A DNA stretch of 64,000 bases from Bacillota bacterium (GTDB lineage Bacteria; Bacillota; Clostridia; Tissierellales; Peptoniphilaceae). This document shows, piece by piece, positions 9,311 through 17,720 of the stretch. The position numbers and the translations under genes were made by a program. The stretch lies in contig JAUNLQ010000004.1 in the NCBI GenBank assembly GCA_030532225.1, positions 41,664-105,663 on the forward strand, given 5' to 3'. The notes under the pieces were generated by a model. It was not told the DNA's origin and ran no database searches. It saw nothing but the letters and a program-made list of their open reading frames with translations. Within the stretch, counting starts at the first letter, position 1. Each line of letters begins with the position of its first letter.

Positions 9311-9510
9311 AAAAAAAACGTCCTCACAAAGGGACGAATAAATCGCGGTGCCACCCTAATTGGATAAAAATATCCCAGCTCATAAAACCTTAGGCGGTTT
9401 CAAACCTTTGGCTCCAAGATGTCTTCACCTAGAGTTTTTACAAATTTCCACCATCCATTTGCTCTCTAAAAAAAATCAGCTAGGTTACTCCTTCTCTTCA
9501 TTGCTAACTA
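9311..9510 (-). promoter_or_regulatory. T-box leader controlling aspS (specifier GAC, Asp)
   Basis: On the minus strand the leader has a Stem I region, then the conserved T-box GGGTGGCACCGCG (9344-9356), then a terminator hairpin CGTCC/GGACG followed by eight T (9311-9336). The specifier loop reads GAA-GAC-ATC, placing GAC at 9421-9423. Uncharged tRNA-Asp would pair with this codon and with the T-box, stabilise the antiterminator, and allow transcription into aspS. The agreement of the specifier with the downstream gene makes this a firm call. Confidence 0.93.
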
Positions 9511-9515
9511 GAGTC

Positions 9516-9544
9516 ATTTTATTATAAGTAAAATCCTTTGTCAA
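9516..9544 (-). promoter_or_regulatory. Sigma-A-type promoter of the aspS T-box leader
   Basis: TTGACA (9539-9544) and TAAAAT (9516-9521) are separated by exactly 17 bases, just upstream of the leader. This is a near-consensus housekeeping promoter; a TATAAT overlapping the spacer is a less well spaced alternative. Confidence 0.85.
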
Positions 9545-9552
9545 TACTTTTG

Positions 9553-9588
9553 CAAAAAGAAATAGAGTACAGGCTGGGCCCATACTCT
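9553..9588 (-). terminator. Probable terminator of the recJ-to-Mur-ligase operon
   Basis: After the Mur ligase stop the minus strand has an imperfect hairpin, GAGTA...GGGC/GCC...TACTC, followed by TATTTCTTTTT. It lies immediately before the aspS promoter. The stem is imperfect, so confidence is moderate. Confidence 0.55.
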
Positions 9589-9599
9589 TAATCTTTTTC

Positions 9600-11129
9600 T
9601 TAAAAAGCTCTGCCATCTAAAACTTTTAGGATATCAGATCTTTTTTCTTGGTCCATATTTTCTGTAAGTTTTTCCAAAACAATTCTTCCACCTGGATCCA
9701 TGCCTTGGCAGCCAGCTAGTAAAAGCAAATCTCCATCTTCCACTTGGTCCAAAACATTGTAACAAGCTTGGTCCAGTCTGTCAAAGTGAACGACTTTTAT
9801 GCCGTTATCTTTCATAACTTGGTCAAAGACTGCCTTTTCTTCAGGGGAAACTTCATCCTTCCAGCTTACTGTTTCACTAGATGAGGAAGAATAAATTGTA
9901 TCAATGCCCATTTTCTTTAGCCACTTGGCAGATTCTTCTGCTGCTTCTCTATTAAGATTTACTCCCCTGTTGCCTCTAATGCCATAAAGGATATGGAAAT
10001 TTTTATAGGTCATCATAGAAATAGTTTCCATAGTTACACTAATATTTCTAGCGTTGGCATAGTGGTCATCTACTATCATAAAGTCTTGGTCATAGATAAC
10101 TTGGAACCTTCTTTCTACTCCCTTAAAGTTCCTTAGGGCCCTTTCTATAGTAGGAAAATCTATGCCCCTAACTAAGGCCACAACTATAGCTGCTACAGAA
10201 TTCATAACAGATGAATAGCCAGCCAGACCTAGCTGAATCTTGTGGCTACCTTTTTTCAAATTAAGTTGGTCTATGTCTTTGTTTACAAGGAAATCAAAAC
10301 TAGGATAGCCAGTTGAAAAATCCAAATTAGCAATTCCAAAGTCTTGGTCTTGGTTAACAAAGGAATAAGAAAGAACCTGACCCTTAGTTTCACTTGCCAG
10401 ATTTTTAATATAGTCTTCATCAAAGTTTAAAATTACATAGGCTTCTTCCTTGGCTTCTTTTATAAGTCTAGATTTTATTTTTGCATAATTTTCAAAAGAC
10501 CCATGTTGGTCTATGTGTTCCCTTGATAGGTTGTTAAAGGTAACAATGTCAAAGTCCATCTTCCTAGCCCTATACATTTCTTGGGCATGGGATGAAACTT
10601 CCATAACCAAGTCAGTAATTCCAATTTCCACCATGTTTTTTGTGTGTTCTTGTAGGTCCCTAGATTCTGGTGTAGTTAAGATTGATGGAATACTTACATC
10701 TCCATATCTAACATCAACTGTTCCTGAAACTCCAACCTTTAAGGAGGCTTCTTTAAAAATTGCCTCTACCATATAAGAAGTTGTAGTCTTGCCATTGGTG
10801 GCAGTAATTCCCACTACCTTTAATTTTTTAGATGGATGGTCAAAAAAGTTAGCTGACAAATCAGCTAGGGCTATTCTGCCATCTGCAACTTTTATTTGAG
10901 GCCTTGTTATATCTTGAAATTCTTCTACAAAAATCAAGGCTGCTCCCCTAGAAATTGCATCTTGGATATACTTGTGGCCATCAGTTTCGTGGCCTTTAAT
11001 GGCAACAAAAATAGCTCCTTCTTTTACCTTGGCAGAATGAAAGCATACATCTGTAAGGTCTAAATTTTCATCAATAGTTCCCTTTGTTTCTTGAATTTCA
11101 ACACCCTTTAAAAGGTCCTTTAATTTCAT
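9600..11129 (-). CDS. MurE-like Mur ligase with altered C-terminal motifs
   Basis: The 509 residues have the three-domain Mur ligase layout. The N-terminal and ATP domains match MurE: GITATNGKTTTSY (ATP loop), LTTPES, MEVSSHAQ, NNLSREHIDQHGSFENYAKIKSRL. True MurE would make UDP-MurNAc-tripeptide by adding the third stem residue. The C-terminal domain departs from MurE: the usual DYAHTP is DDHYANARN, the GGDRD region is RGNRGVNLNRE, the DNPR substrate motif is absent (SSSSSETV in its place), and AGKGHE is AGCQGMD. The added residue therefore cannot be predicted, and the protein may be a divergent MurE or another Mur-type ligase. It is the last gene of the recJ-relA-dtd-MBL-hemZ operon, 4 bases after hemZ. 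Confidence 0.75.
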   Translation of the reverse strand: MKLKDLLKGVEIQETKGTIDENLDLTDVCFHSAKVKEGAIFVAIKGHETDGHKYIQDAISRGAALIFVEEFQDITRPQIKVADGRIALADLSANFFDHPSKKLKVVGITATNGKTTTSYMVEAIFKEASLKVGVSGTVDVRYGDVSIPSILTTPESRDLQEHTKNMVEIGITDLVMEVSSHAQEMYRARKMDFDIVTFNNLSREHIDQHGSFENYAKIKSRLIKEAKEEAYVILNFDEDYIKNLASETKGQVLSYSFVNQDQDFGIANLDFSTGYPSFDFLVNKDIDQLNLKKGSHKIQLGLAGYSSVMNSVAAIVVALVRGIDFPTIERALRNFKGVERRFQVIYDQDFMIVDDHYANARNISVTMETISMMTYKNFHILYGIRGNRGVNLNREAAEESAKWLKKMGIDTIYSSSSSETVSWKDEVSPEEKAVFDQVMKDNGIKVVHFDRLDQACYNVLDQVEDGDLLLLAGCQGMDPGGRIVLEKLTENMDQEKRSDILKVLDGRAF

Positions 11130-11133
11130 TTAT

Positions 11134-12480
11134 TCACTCCCCAAAAATTTTTATTTTCTTTAATCCACTGGCCTGAGTCTGAGCCAAATAGTCTTTAAGT
11201 CTTCTAGGATTCATAAGGCGTTTAAGGCCATGATCCTTGATTATTTTGCTAGAAGCTCCTAGGCCAAAGGCCAAAACTGGGCCTAAATCTTCCATCATAG
11301 CTATATTATATAGACCTTCCCTTCCCCTTTTACAAAAACCTATATTTTCTAAATTTAGATAAATGTATTTCTGTCTATAAAGATAATAAGGAAGGTAGGC
11401 TGAATTTTCCATAAAATCTTTTCTTACTTGAGCAAAGGCCAGATCGCCAGCTTCTTTATAGGCTCCTTCTTGTAATTCTGATCCCTTTTTTAAGGTCAAG
11501 CTGTGAATAGATATGGAAGCTGGATCTAAAATTCTTAGCCTATCTAAACTTTCTTTAAAATCTTCTGGCCCTTCTCCTGGTAGGCCCATAATCAAGTCCA
11601 TGTTGATATTATCAAAGCCTAAGTCTCTGGCTAACTTATATGTTCTTTCTATATCTACAGCCTGGTGATTTCTTCCAATGTTTTTTAGAGTTTGGTCATT
11701 CATAGACTGAGGATTTATAGAAATCCTAGAAACCTGGTGGTCTTTTAACATTAAAAGCAAGTCCCTGTTAATTGTGTCAGGTCTGCCAATTTCCACAGTA
11801 AATTCTTCAGGGTCTCTTATATAAGTTTCTAATTTTTTTATTATTTTTTCTAAATTTTCTCTTCCTAAGGCTGAAGGAGTTCCTCCACCAATGTATATAG
11901 TTGAGATTTTCTTATTAGTATTTTGGAAAAAAATCTCCAGTTCTTCTATGACTCCTTGAGTGTAGGCTGCCATTTTGTCCTGGTCCATTAAATAAGTTGG
12001 ATAGGAACAGTAATGGCACTTAGAAGGACAAAAGGGAATGTCTACATAAACATGGGCCTTGGCCCTTAGCTTTTCCACTAAAGGCTCTTGGTTTTTTATT
12101 ACATCAAGGGCCAAGTTTATTTTTTCCTCAGATAAAAAATAACCCTGACTTAAGATTATTTTCGCCTTATTTAGGCCATGTTCTCTTATTAGCCTTCTTA
12201 CTAATTTAAGGGGATTGACTCCAACTAAGATTCCCCAAGCCAGGTCTTTTTCTGTGTACTTGCTTAAGAATTTATAAATAAGCCTTTTAAGGTCAGTTTT
12301 TTCCTGGCCAAAAAATGGCTCTATTGAAAGCTGGTCCTTAAAGGTCCCTAGTTTTCCATGGACTATATTGTTTTTTCTTTCTAAGGTCAACTTTTCTTCT
12401 GATCTTCCAAGGTCTGGAATAAAGGCCTGGGCCAATTCTAAATATTCTTTGTTATAGCTTATGTTAATTAATTCTAACAT
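11134..12480 (-). CDS. hemZ: HemZ-like radical SAM coproporphyrinogen dehydrogenase
   Basis: HemZ/HemN-type enzymes oxidatively decarboxylate coproporphyrinogen III without oxygen, using S-adenosylmethionine and a [4Fe-4S] cluster. The 448 residues have a HemZ-type N-terminal extension (about 1-150) and then the radical SAM core with the CPSKCHYCSYP cluster motif (CxxxCxxC), a YIGGGTPSAL glycine motif and GLPGE. No other haem genes are in the window. Many anaerobes carry HemZ-like proteins whose substrate is unproven, so the name is by family only. It directly abuts the metallo-hydrolase gene (TAAATG) and precedes the Mur ligase. Confidence 0.8.
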   Translation of the reverse strand: MLELINISYNKEYLELAQAFIPDLGRSEEKLTLERKNNIVHGKLGTFKDQLSIEPFFGQEKTDLKRLIYKFLSKYTEKDLAWGILVGVNPLKLVRRLIREHGLNKAKIILSQGYFLSEEKINLALDVIKNQEPLVEKLRAKAHVYVDIPFCPSKCHYCSYPTYLMDQDKMAAYTQGVIEELEIFFQNTNKKISTIYIGGGTPSALGRENLEKIIKKLETYIRDPEEFTVEIGRPDTINRDLLLMLKDHQVSRISINPQSMNDQTLKNIGRNHQAVDIERTYKLARDLGFDNINMDLIMGLPGEGPEDFKESLDRLRILDPASISIHSLTLKKGSELQEGAYKEAGDLAFAQVRKDFMENSAYLPYYLYRQKYIYLNLENIGFCKRGREGLYNIAMMEDLGPVLAFGLGASSKIIKDHGLKRLMNPRRLKDYLAQTQASGLKKIKIFGE

Positions 12481-13101
12481 TTATAGGAAAGGATTCCTTT
12501 CTCTTTCTCTACCAATTGTAGTTTCAGGTCCATGGCCTGGATAAACTGCTGTCCTGTCTTCTAAGGTCAAAAGTTTGGTCTTTATTGAATGGATTAATTG
12601 GTCTTGGTCACCAAAATAAAAGTCCGACCTGCCTACTGATAGACTAAACAAAGTATCTCCAGAAAAAAGAATATTGTCCACTAAAAAACAAGTTCCTCCT
12701 GGTGAGTGGCCAGGTGTGTGAATGGCCTTTATTTCTGTGTCTCCTAAGTTGAAAATTTGTCCATCTTCAAAGGTCTTGTCAGCCTGTATTTTTACTGCTT
12801 CCATTTGGGTTAGCTTAGAAAGATTTAGTTCAGGATTGTTGATCATTTCAACTTCAGCCTGGTGGACATAAAGTAGTAAATCTTTGTAATTTTCTTTCAG
12901 TTCTTTAGCTGCCCCAATATGGTCTCCATGACTGTGGGTCAAAAGTATAAATTTAGGCTTAATTTCATTTTCTTTTATAGTCTTGTCTATTAAATAAAAA
13001 TCATAGCCTGGATCTATAATGGCCCCTTCCTTGCTTTCTTGGTCCCAAAGTATATAGGAATTCATTTGGCCAAAGCCAAGCTCTAATTTTTTAAAATCCA
13101 T
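12481..13101 (-). CDS. Metallo-beta-lactamase-fold hydrolase, GloB-like
   Basis: This 206-residue single-domain hydrolase has the zinc motif THSHGDH (about 56-62), HTPGHSPGG, SGDTLF and a C-terminal PGHGPETTIG. This is the pattern of short glyoxalase II-like proteins that hydrolyse thioesters or related substrates. The actual substrate is unknown. In Firmicutes this gene commonly sits between dtd and hemZ, as here. It is 9 bases after dtd and abuts hemZ. Confidence 0.87.
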   Translation of the reverse strand: MDFKKLELGFGQMNSYILWDQESKEGAIIDPGYDFYLIDKTIKENEIKPKFILLTHSHGDHIGAAKELKENYKDLLLYVHQAEVEMINNPELNLSKLTQMEAVKIQADKTFEDGQIFNLGDTEIKAIHTPGHSPGGTCFLVDNILFSGDTLFSLSVGRSDFYFGDQDQLIHSIKTKLLTLEDRTAVYPGHGPETTIGRERERNPFL

Positions 13102-13110
13102 AAATTCTCC

Positions 13111-13560
13111 TTAAAAATTCTTAAAACTGTCTAAAAGTATGGTTACTGGTCCGTCATTTACAAGTTCTACTTCCATATGGGCTCCAAATTCTCCACTTTG
13201 GCAATGAAAACCATCTTCTTGGGCTCTTTTTATAAAGGCCTCATAAAGGGGAATGGCCAGTTCAGGCCTGGCTGCATCAATAAAAGATGGCCTTCTGCCC
13301 TTTCTAGCATCTCCATAAAGGGTGAATTGGGAAACTACTAGTATTTGGCCTCCTACATCTGCCAAAGATAAGTTCATCTGGTCATTTTCATCTTCAAAAA
13401 CCCTTAGACCTGTAACTTTTTTATAAATATAGTCTAGGTCTTTTTCTTTATCTTCCTTGTAAATTCCTAAAAGAACTAAGAAACCATTTTTTATTTGTCC
13501 TAGGACCTGGCCATCTACTGACACACTGGCCCTAGAAACTCTTTGTACTACTGCTCTCAT
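13111..13560 (-). CDS. dtd: D-aminoacyl-tRNA deacylase
   Basis: DTD removes D-amino acids (and mischarged glycine) from tRNA. The 149 residues carry both active-site signatures: SQFTLYGD (about 76-83) and the cross-subunit NDGPVTILLDS near the C-terminus, the NxGPVT motif of the canonical family. It follows relA by 9 bases, a gene pair that is very stable in Firmicutes. Confidence 0.96.
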   Translation of the reverse strand: MRAVVQRVSRASVSVDGQVLGQIKNGFLVLLGIYKEDKEKDLDYIYKKVTGLRVFEDENDQMNLSLADVGGQILVVSQFTLYGDARKGRRPSFIDAARPELAIPLYEAFIKRAQEDGFHCQSGEFGAHMEVELVNDGPVTILLDSFKNF

Positions 13561-13569
13561 TTTTTCTCC

Positions 13570-15792
13570 TTAGCCTGTTACCCTAAATACTTCTAAAACA
13601 CTTTTGATATTTTTTAGTCTTTCCATAAGTCTGTGTAACTCGTCTATGTCATGGATTTCCAAAATCATATTTATAGTTGTGATTTTATCCTTGCTAGTTT
13701 TGGCTTCAATAGAGTTAATCATCAGACCAGAATCAGCTACTCTATTAGTTACAGATGCAATAAGGCCAGTTTTAGCCAGGGCTCTTACAGCTATTTCTGC
13801 ATTATAGAAGCCTTGGTCTTCGTAGTCCCATTCTGCCTGTAACATTCTTTCTGAATCAATGTTGTTGGCAATATTTAGGCAGTCTGCCCTATGGACAGTA
13901 ATGCCCCTACCTCTAGTAACAAAGCCTACAATAGAATCTCCAGGTACTGGGTTACAGCACTTGGCCATTCTAGCCTTAAGGCCATGGGAACCTTGGATAA
14001 TAACTCCAACTCCCCCAGTTTTTTTCTTTTGAGGTTTTTTCACTTCTTTTATTTGTAAGGCTTCTTGGTCACTTAGGTCTTTGTTTTGGTCTTCTTGGTA
14101 AAGGTCTGTAAGTTTTCCTGCTACTTGTCTTACTGAAAGACTGCCAAAGCCAATTGAAGAAAATAAATCTTCCACAGTCTTAGTCTTGTATTTTGAAACC
14201 ATTTGGTCTAGCCAGTCATCAGTCATGACTTCCTTGGCAGAATATCCAGCTCTTCTAATTTCTTCTTCTAGCATTTCTCTGCCAATAACTGTGTTTCTGT
14301 CCTTGTCCTTGGCTTTTAAATACTGGCGAATCTTGTTTTTGGCCTTAGAAGATTTTACTATTTTTATCCAGTCTAAGGACGGACCTGAAGACTTGTCTGT
14401 AATTATTTCTACTATATTTCCATTTTGTAGTTTAAAATCAAGGGGCACAATTTTTCCATTAACCTTGGCTCCAACACAGTTGTGACCAACTTGGGTATGG
14501 ATCATATAGGCAAAGTCTATTGGTGTAGACCCTTCTGCCAAAGCAAAGACGTCTCCCTTTGGTGTAAAGACAAAAACTTCATCTGTGAAAAAGTCTACCT
14601 TTAAACCTTCCATAAACTCTTCTGGGTCAGATTGTTCTTGTTGCCATTCTAACATTTGGCGAACCCAAACTAGGCTGTCCTTGCCTACATCGTTGGCTAC
14701 AGATCCACCTGCTTCTTTGTATTTCCAGTGGGCAGCAATACCATATTCTGCAACTTCATGCATTTCATAAGTTCTAATTTGGACCTCAAAGGTTTCTCCT
14801 CTGTCGTCTATTACTGTAGTGTGTAAAGACTGGTACATATTAGACTTAGGCATGGCAACATAGTCCTTAAACCTGCCTGGAATTGGCTTAAATAAGTTGT
14901 GAACAACTCCAAGGGCTCCGTAACAGTCTTTTAAGTCGTTGACCATAATCCTTACTGCTGAAAGGTCATAAATTTCTTCAAAGGACTTGCCTTGTACGTG
15001 CATTTTCTTATAAATTGAGTATAGGCTTTTTGGTCTACCATAAATTTCAGCATCAATGTTAACTGTCTTTAGGCTTTTTTCTATTTTCTTTATAAATTCT
15101 TCAATTTCTTTTTCTCTTTCACTTCTTCTCTTAGACACCATGTCTACTAAATTATAGTAGCCACTTGGATCTAAGTAGCGCAAAGCCAGGTCTTCAAGTT
15201 CCCATTTTAATTTAGAAATACCTAGCCTGTTGGCAAGGGGAGCATAGATTTCTATAACTTCGCTGGCTTTTTCAATTTTTTTAGCCTCAGTCATATATTC
15301 TAGGGTTCTCATGTTATGCAGCCTGTCAGCTAATTTTACAATAATTACCCTAATGTCATTGGCCATGGCTAAGACCATTTTTCTAATGTTTTGGGCCTGT
15401 TTTTCTTCTTTGGTCTTATAGCTAATTTTAGTAAGCTTTGTAACTCCATCTACTATACGGGCCACATCTTTGTCGAACATTTCTTCAATTTCTTCTAGAC
15501 TAAAGTCTGTATCTTCTACAACATCATGAAGTAGGCCTGCTACAATGGTAGATGAGTCCATTTTTAAGTCAGACAAAATCAAGGCTACATTAAAGGGGTG
15601 AATAATATAATCTTCACCAGAATTCCTCTTTTGGCCTAGGTGCATTTTGTAGGCTAAATCAAAGGCCAGCAAAATTGTATCAATGTCTGCTTCAGGGTTA
15701 TTGGATAGGATTTTTTCCCTAAGCTCTAGTTCCATTTCTTTTTTCATTTGTTCTTGTTCCTTACTTGCTTTCTTTGGGTTTTCTGCAGTCAT
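13570..15792 (-). CDS. relA: Bifunctional (p)ppGpp synthetase/hydrolase
   Basis: This is the long Rel protein of the stringent response. Domains in order are the HD hydrolase (HDVVEDT about residues 87-93, intact), the synthetase (YDLSAVRIMVNDLKDCYG), TGS, a conserved cysteine/zinc-finger region (RMAKCCNPVPGD) and a C-terminal ACT domain. Both activities should therefore be present. I choose ATG 15792 (740 residues) because GGGAGG, inside the last codons of recJ, is 8 bases upstream; a GTG at 15801 directly abuts that site and is too close. The recJ stop and this ATG are one base apart. Confidence 0.95.
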   Translation of the reverse strand: MTAENPKKASKEQEQMKKEMELELREKILSNNPEADIDTILLAFDLAYKMHLGQKRNSGEDYIIHPFNVALILSDLKMDSSTIVAGLLHDVVEDTDFSLEEIEEMFDKDVARIVDGVTKLTKISYKTKEEKQAQNIRKMVLAMANDIRVIIVKLADRLHNMRTLEYMTEAKKIEKASEVIEIYAPLANRLGISKLKWELEDLALRYLDPSGYYNLVDMVSKRRSEREKEIEEFIKKIEKSLKTVNIDAEIYGRPKSLYSIYKKMHVQGKSFEEIYDLSAVRIMVNDLKDCYGALGVVHNLFKPIPGRFKDYVAMPKSNMYQSLHTTVIDDRGETFEVQIRTYEMHEVAEYGIAAHWKYKEAGGSVANDVGKDSLVWVRQMLEWQQEQSDPEEFMEGLKVDFFTDEVFVFTPKGDVFALAEGSTPIDFAYMIHTQVGHNCVGAKVNGKIVPLDFKLQNGNIVEIITDKSSGPSLDWIKIVKSSKAKNKIRQYLKAKDKDRNTVIGREMLEEEIRRAGYSAKEVMTDDWLDQMVSKYKTKTVEDLFSSIGFGSLSVRQVAGKLTDLYQEDQNKDLSDQEALQIKEVKKPQKKKTGGVGVIIQGSHGLKARMAKCCNPVPGDSIVGFVTRGRGITVHRADCLNIANNIDSERMLQAEWDYEDQGFYNAEIAVRALAKTGLIASVTNRVADSGLMINSIEAKTSKDKITTINMILEIHDIDELHRLMERLKNIKSVLEVFRVTG

Positions 15793-15793
15793 A

Positions 15794-17560
15794 TTATTCA
15801 CCTCCCTTAATTCTAAAGTTTTTTACTTGTAGTTGTATGCTTTCTTTGTTTTGCCACTTGTTAATAGCAGCAGAATATACAATATCTGCCTTAATGTCTC
15901 CTCCACTTACTAAAAGTCTTGGCAGTGAAAGACCTTTTTCTTCCAAGGCATGTTCAAATTCCTCTAATTTAGTAAACATAATTCCATCAAAAAAGCTATC
16001 TTTTTCTTTTATTGTCATCTTTAACACATTTTTATTTTTTCCTATGATTTTAAAGTTTCCTAATTTTAGGTCCTTGCCTCCAAATATTGGTCTTGGATTT
16101 TTGTTGCCATAGGGACCAATTTTATCTAAAAGATTTATAAGGTCTGAATTTATAAAAGCAAGGGGCAGGCCTAAATCTATCATAACTTTTCTATAAAAAT
16201 CCTCTTCTGTCAAAGTAGAGTCTTGGTTTATTTGTTTTCTAAAGCCTTGAAGATTTTCTCTTTTGAGAGAAAGTCCTGCAGCAAGCTTGTGGCCACCAAA
16301 AGATGTTAGCAGGTCTTTTGTTTTTGCTATGCCATCTGTAATATGGTATTCATCTATGGACCTGGCAGATCCTTTTAAGATGTCTTCTTCTCCATCAGTT
16401 AAAATTATAGTTGGCTTGTTGTATTTTTCTTTAATTCTACCAGCAACAATTCCTGCTATAGATTGGTGAACTCCACCTACATAGGAAACTATAATATCGT
16501 CCTCAAAAAGCTTCTTAGCTTCAATATCCTTTATAAAAAGTTCCAAGGCTTCTTGAGTCAACTTAGTTCTTTCCACATTTAATTCTTGCAAAAGCTTGGC
16601 CTTAGAAACTGCCTTTTCAATATTTTCTTCTAAAAGTAATTCTAAGCCAAGAGTTGCAGAATCTAATCTGCCTGAAGCATTAAATAAAGGGCCTATAATA
16701 AAACCTAGGTGATAAGGTTCTAGGTTAATGTTATCTAGTTTTGTTGCTTTTATTAGGCATTTTAGGCCAATGTTAGTTGTGTTATTTAAAAGCTTAAGAC
16801 CGTTGGCTACAATAACTCTGTTTTCTCCAACTAAGTCCATAACATCACATACAGTTGCTATAGCTGCATATTCTAAATAGTCCCTTACAACCTCTCCTTC
16901 TTCATAGCCTAAAACTTGGCTAAGAAAGTCTATGAATTTATAGCTTATTGCTGCTCCACAAAGTCCCTTAAAAGGATAAGGACACTTGTCTTGTTTAGGA
17001 TTAATTAAGGCTGTTGCTAGAGGAAGAACTTGGCTGCCATTTTCTATTTTAGGTTCATGGTGGTCCAAAACTATAGTCTGGATATTTAAGTCCTTGGCTG
17101 CTTGTAAGGGCTCAAAGGCAGAAACTCCGTTATCACATGTTATTATTAAATCCACTCCATCTTCTTTGGCCTTATTAACCATTTCAAGGCTGATTCCATA
17201 TCCATCTTTTATTCTGTGGGGAATTTGATAATCTGTCTTAGGATTTTCTTTGGAAATAAATTTATAAAGTATATAAGTTGACATAATTCCATCTACGTCA
17301 TAGTCTCCAATAATCCTAATCTTTTTTCCTTGGTCTATGGCTTGTAGAAGAATATCTATTCCCAGGTCCAAATCTTTCATTAAGCTAGGGTCAGCTAGCA
17401 AGGTCAAAGAAGGGTTTAAGAACTCCTTTAACTGGTCTTGGTTTTCTATGCCCCTGTTTGCTATTATTCTATATAAAATTTTTTCATTTGCTGTTTGACC
17501 TAATTTTCCAATATTAGAGTCAGCAGATTTTATTAACCATTTTTCCACTTTTGCCACCAA
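15794..17560 (-). CDS. recJ: Single-stranded-DNA-specific exonuclease RecJ
   Basis: RecJ is a 5'-3' single-strand exonuclease of recombination and repair. The 588 residues show the DHH phosphoesterase motifs: IIGDYDVDGIMS, ITCDNGVSA, LDHHEP and a C-terminal DHHA1-like GGHKLAAGLS, followed by an OB domain. The start is uncertain: TTG 17560 and GTG 17557 are adjacent, with only a weak purine-rich site upstream, so poor initiation may be real. It is the first gene of an operon running through relA to the Mur ligase. Confidence 0.93.
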   Translation of the reverse strand: MVAKVEKWLIKSADSNIGKLGQTANEKILYRIIANRGIENQDQLKEFLNPSLTLLADPSLMKDLDLGIDILLQAIDQGKKIRIIGDYDVDGIMSTYILYKFISKENPKTDYQIPHRIKDGYGISLEMVNKAKEDGVDLIITCDNGVSAFEPLQAAKDLNIQTIVLDHHEPKIENGSQVLPLATALINPKQDKCPYPFKGLCGAAISYKFIDFLSQVLGYEEGEVVRDYLEYAAIATVCDVMDLVGENRVIVANGLKLLNNTTNIGLKCLIKATKLDNINLEPYHLGFIIGPLFNASGRLDSATLGLELLLEENIEKAVSKAKLLQELNVERTKLTQEALELFIKDIEAKKLFEDDIIVSYVGGVHQSIAGIVAGRIKEKYNKPTIILTDGEEDILKGSARSIDEYHITDGIAKTKDLLTSFGGHKLAAGLSLKRENLQGFRKQINQDSTLTEEDFYRKVMIDLGLPLAFINSDLINLLDKIGPYGNKNPRPIFGGKDLKLGNFKIIGKNKNVLKMTIKEKDSFFDGIMFTKLEEFEHALEEKGLSLPRLLVSGGDIKADIVYSAAINKWQNKESIQLQVKNFRIKGGE

Positions 17561-17591
17561 TTTTTCTTTAAAAATAATTTGTCATTATAAA

Positions 17592-17600
17592 ATTATATCA
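17592..17600 (-). promoter_or_regulatory. Extended -10 element upstream of recJ
   Basis: The minus strand reads TGATATAAT at 17592-17600, a TGn-TATAAT extended -10 lying about 30 bases before the recJ start and after the rpoC terminator. No good -35 box is present, as is common for extended -10 promoters. Confidence 0.6.
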
Positions 17601-17670
17601 TATTTTCAAAGTTAATAGAATAGCAAAGACCTTGTTTACTGCTATTTTGTAGGGATTAGAGCCTTTTATA

Positions 17671-17704
17671 CAAAAGAAAAGCACCTAGGTCTCCTAGATG
17701 CTTT
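17671..17704 (-). terminator. Terminator of rpoBC
   Basis: A strong hairpin, AAGCATCTAGG pairing with CCTAGGTGCTT, is followed by TTTTCTTTT on the minus strand, just after the rpoC stop. It separates rpoBC from the recJ operon. Confidence 0.9.
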
Positions 17705-17720
17705 GTCTATTAGCTTAAAT

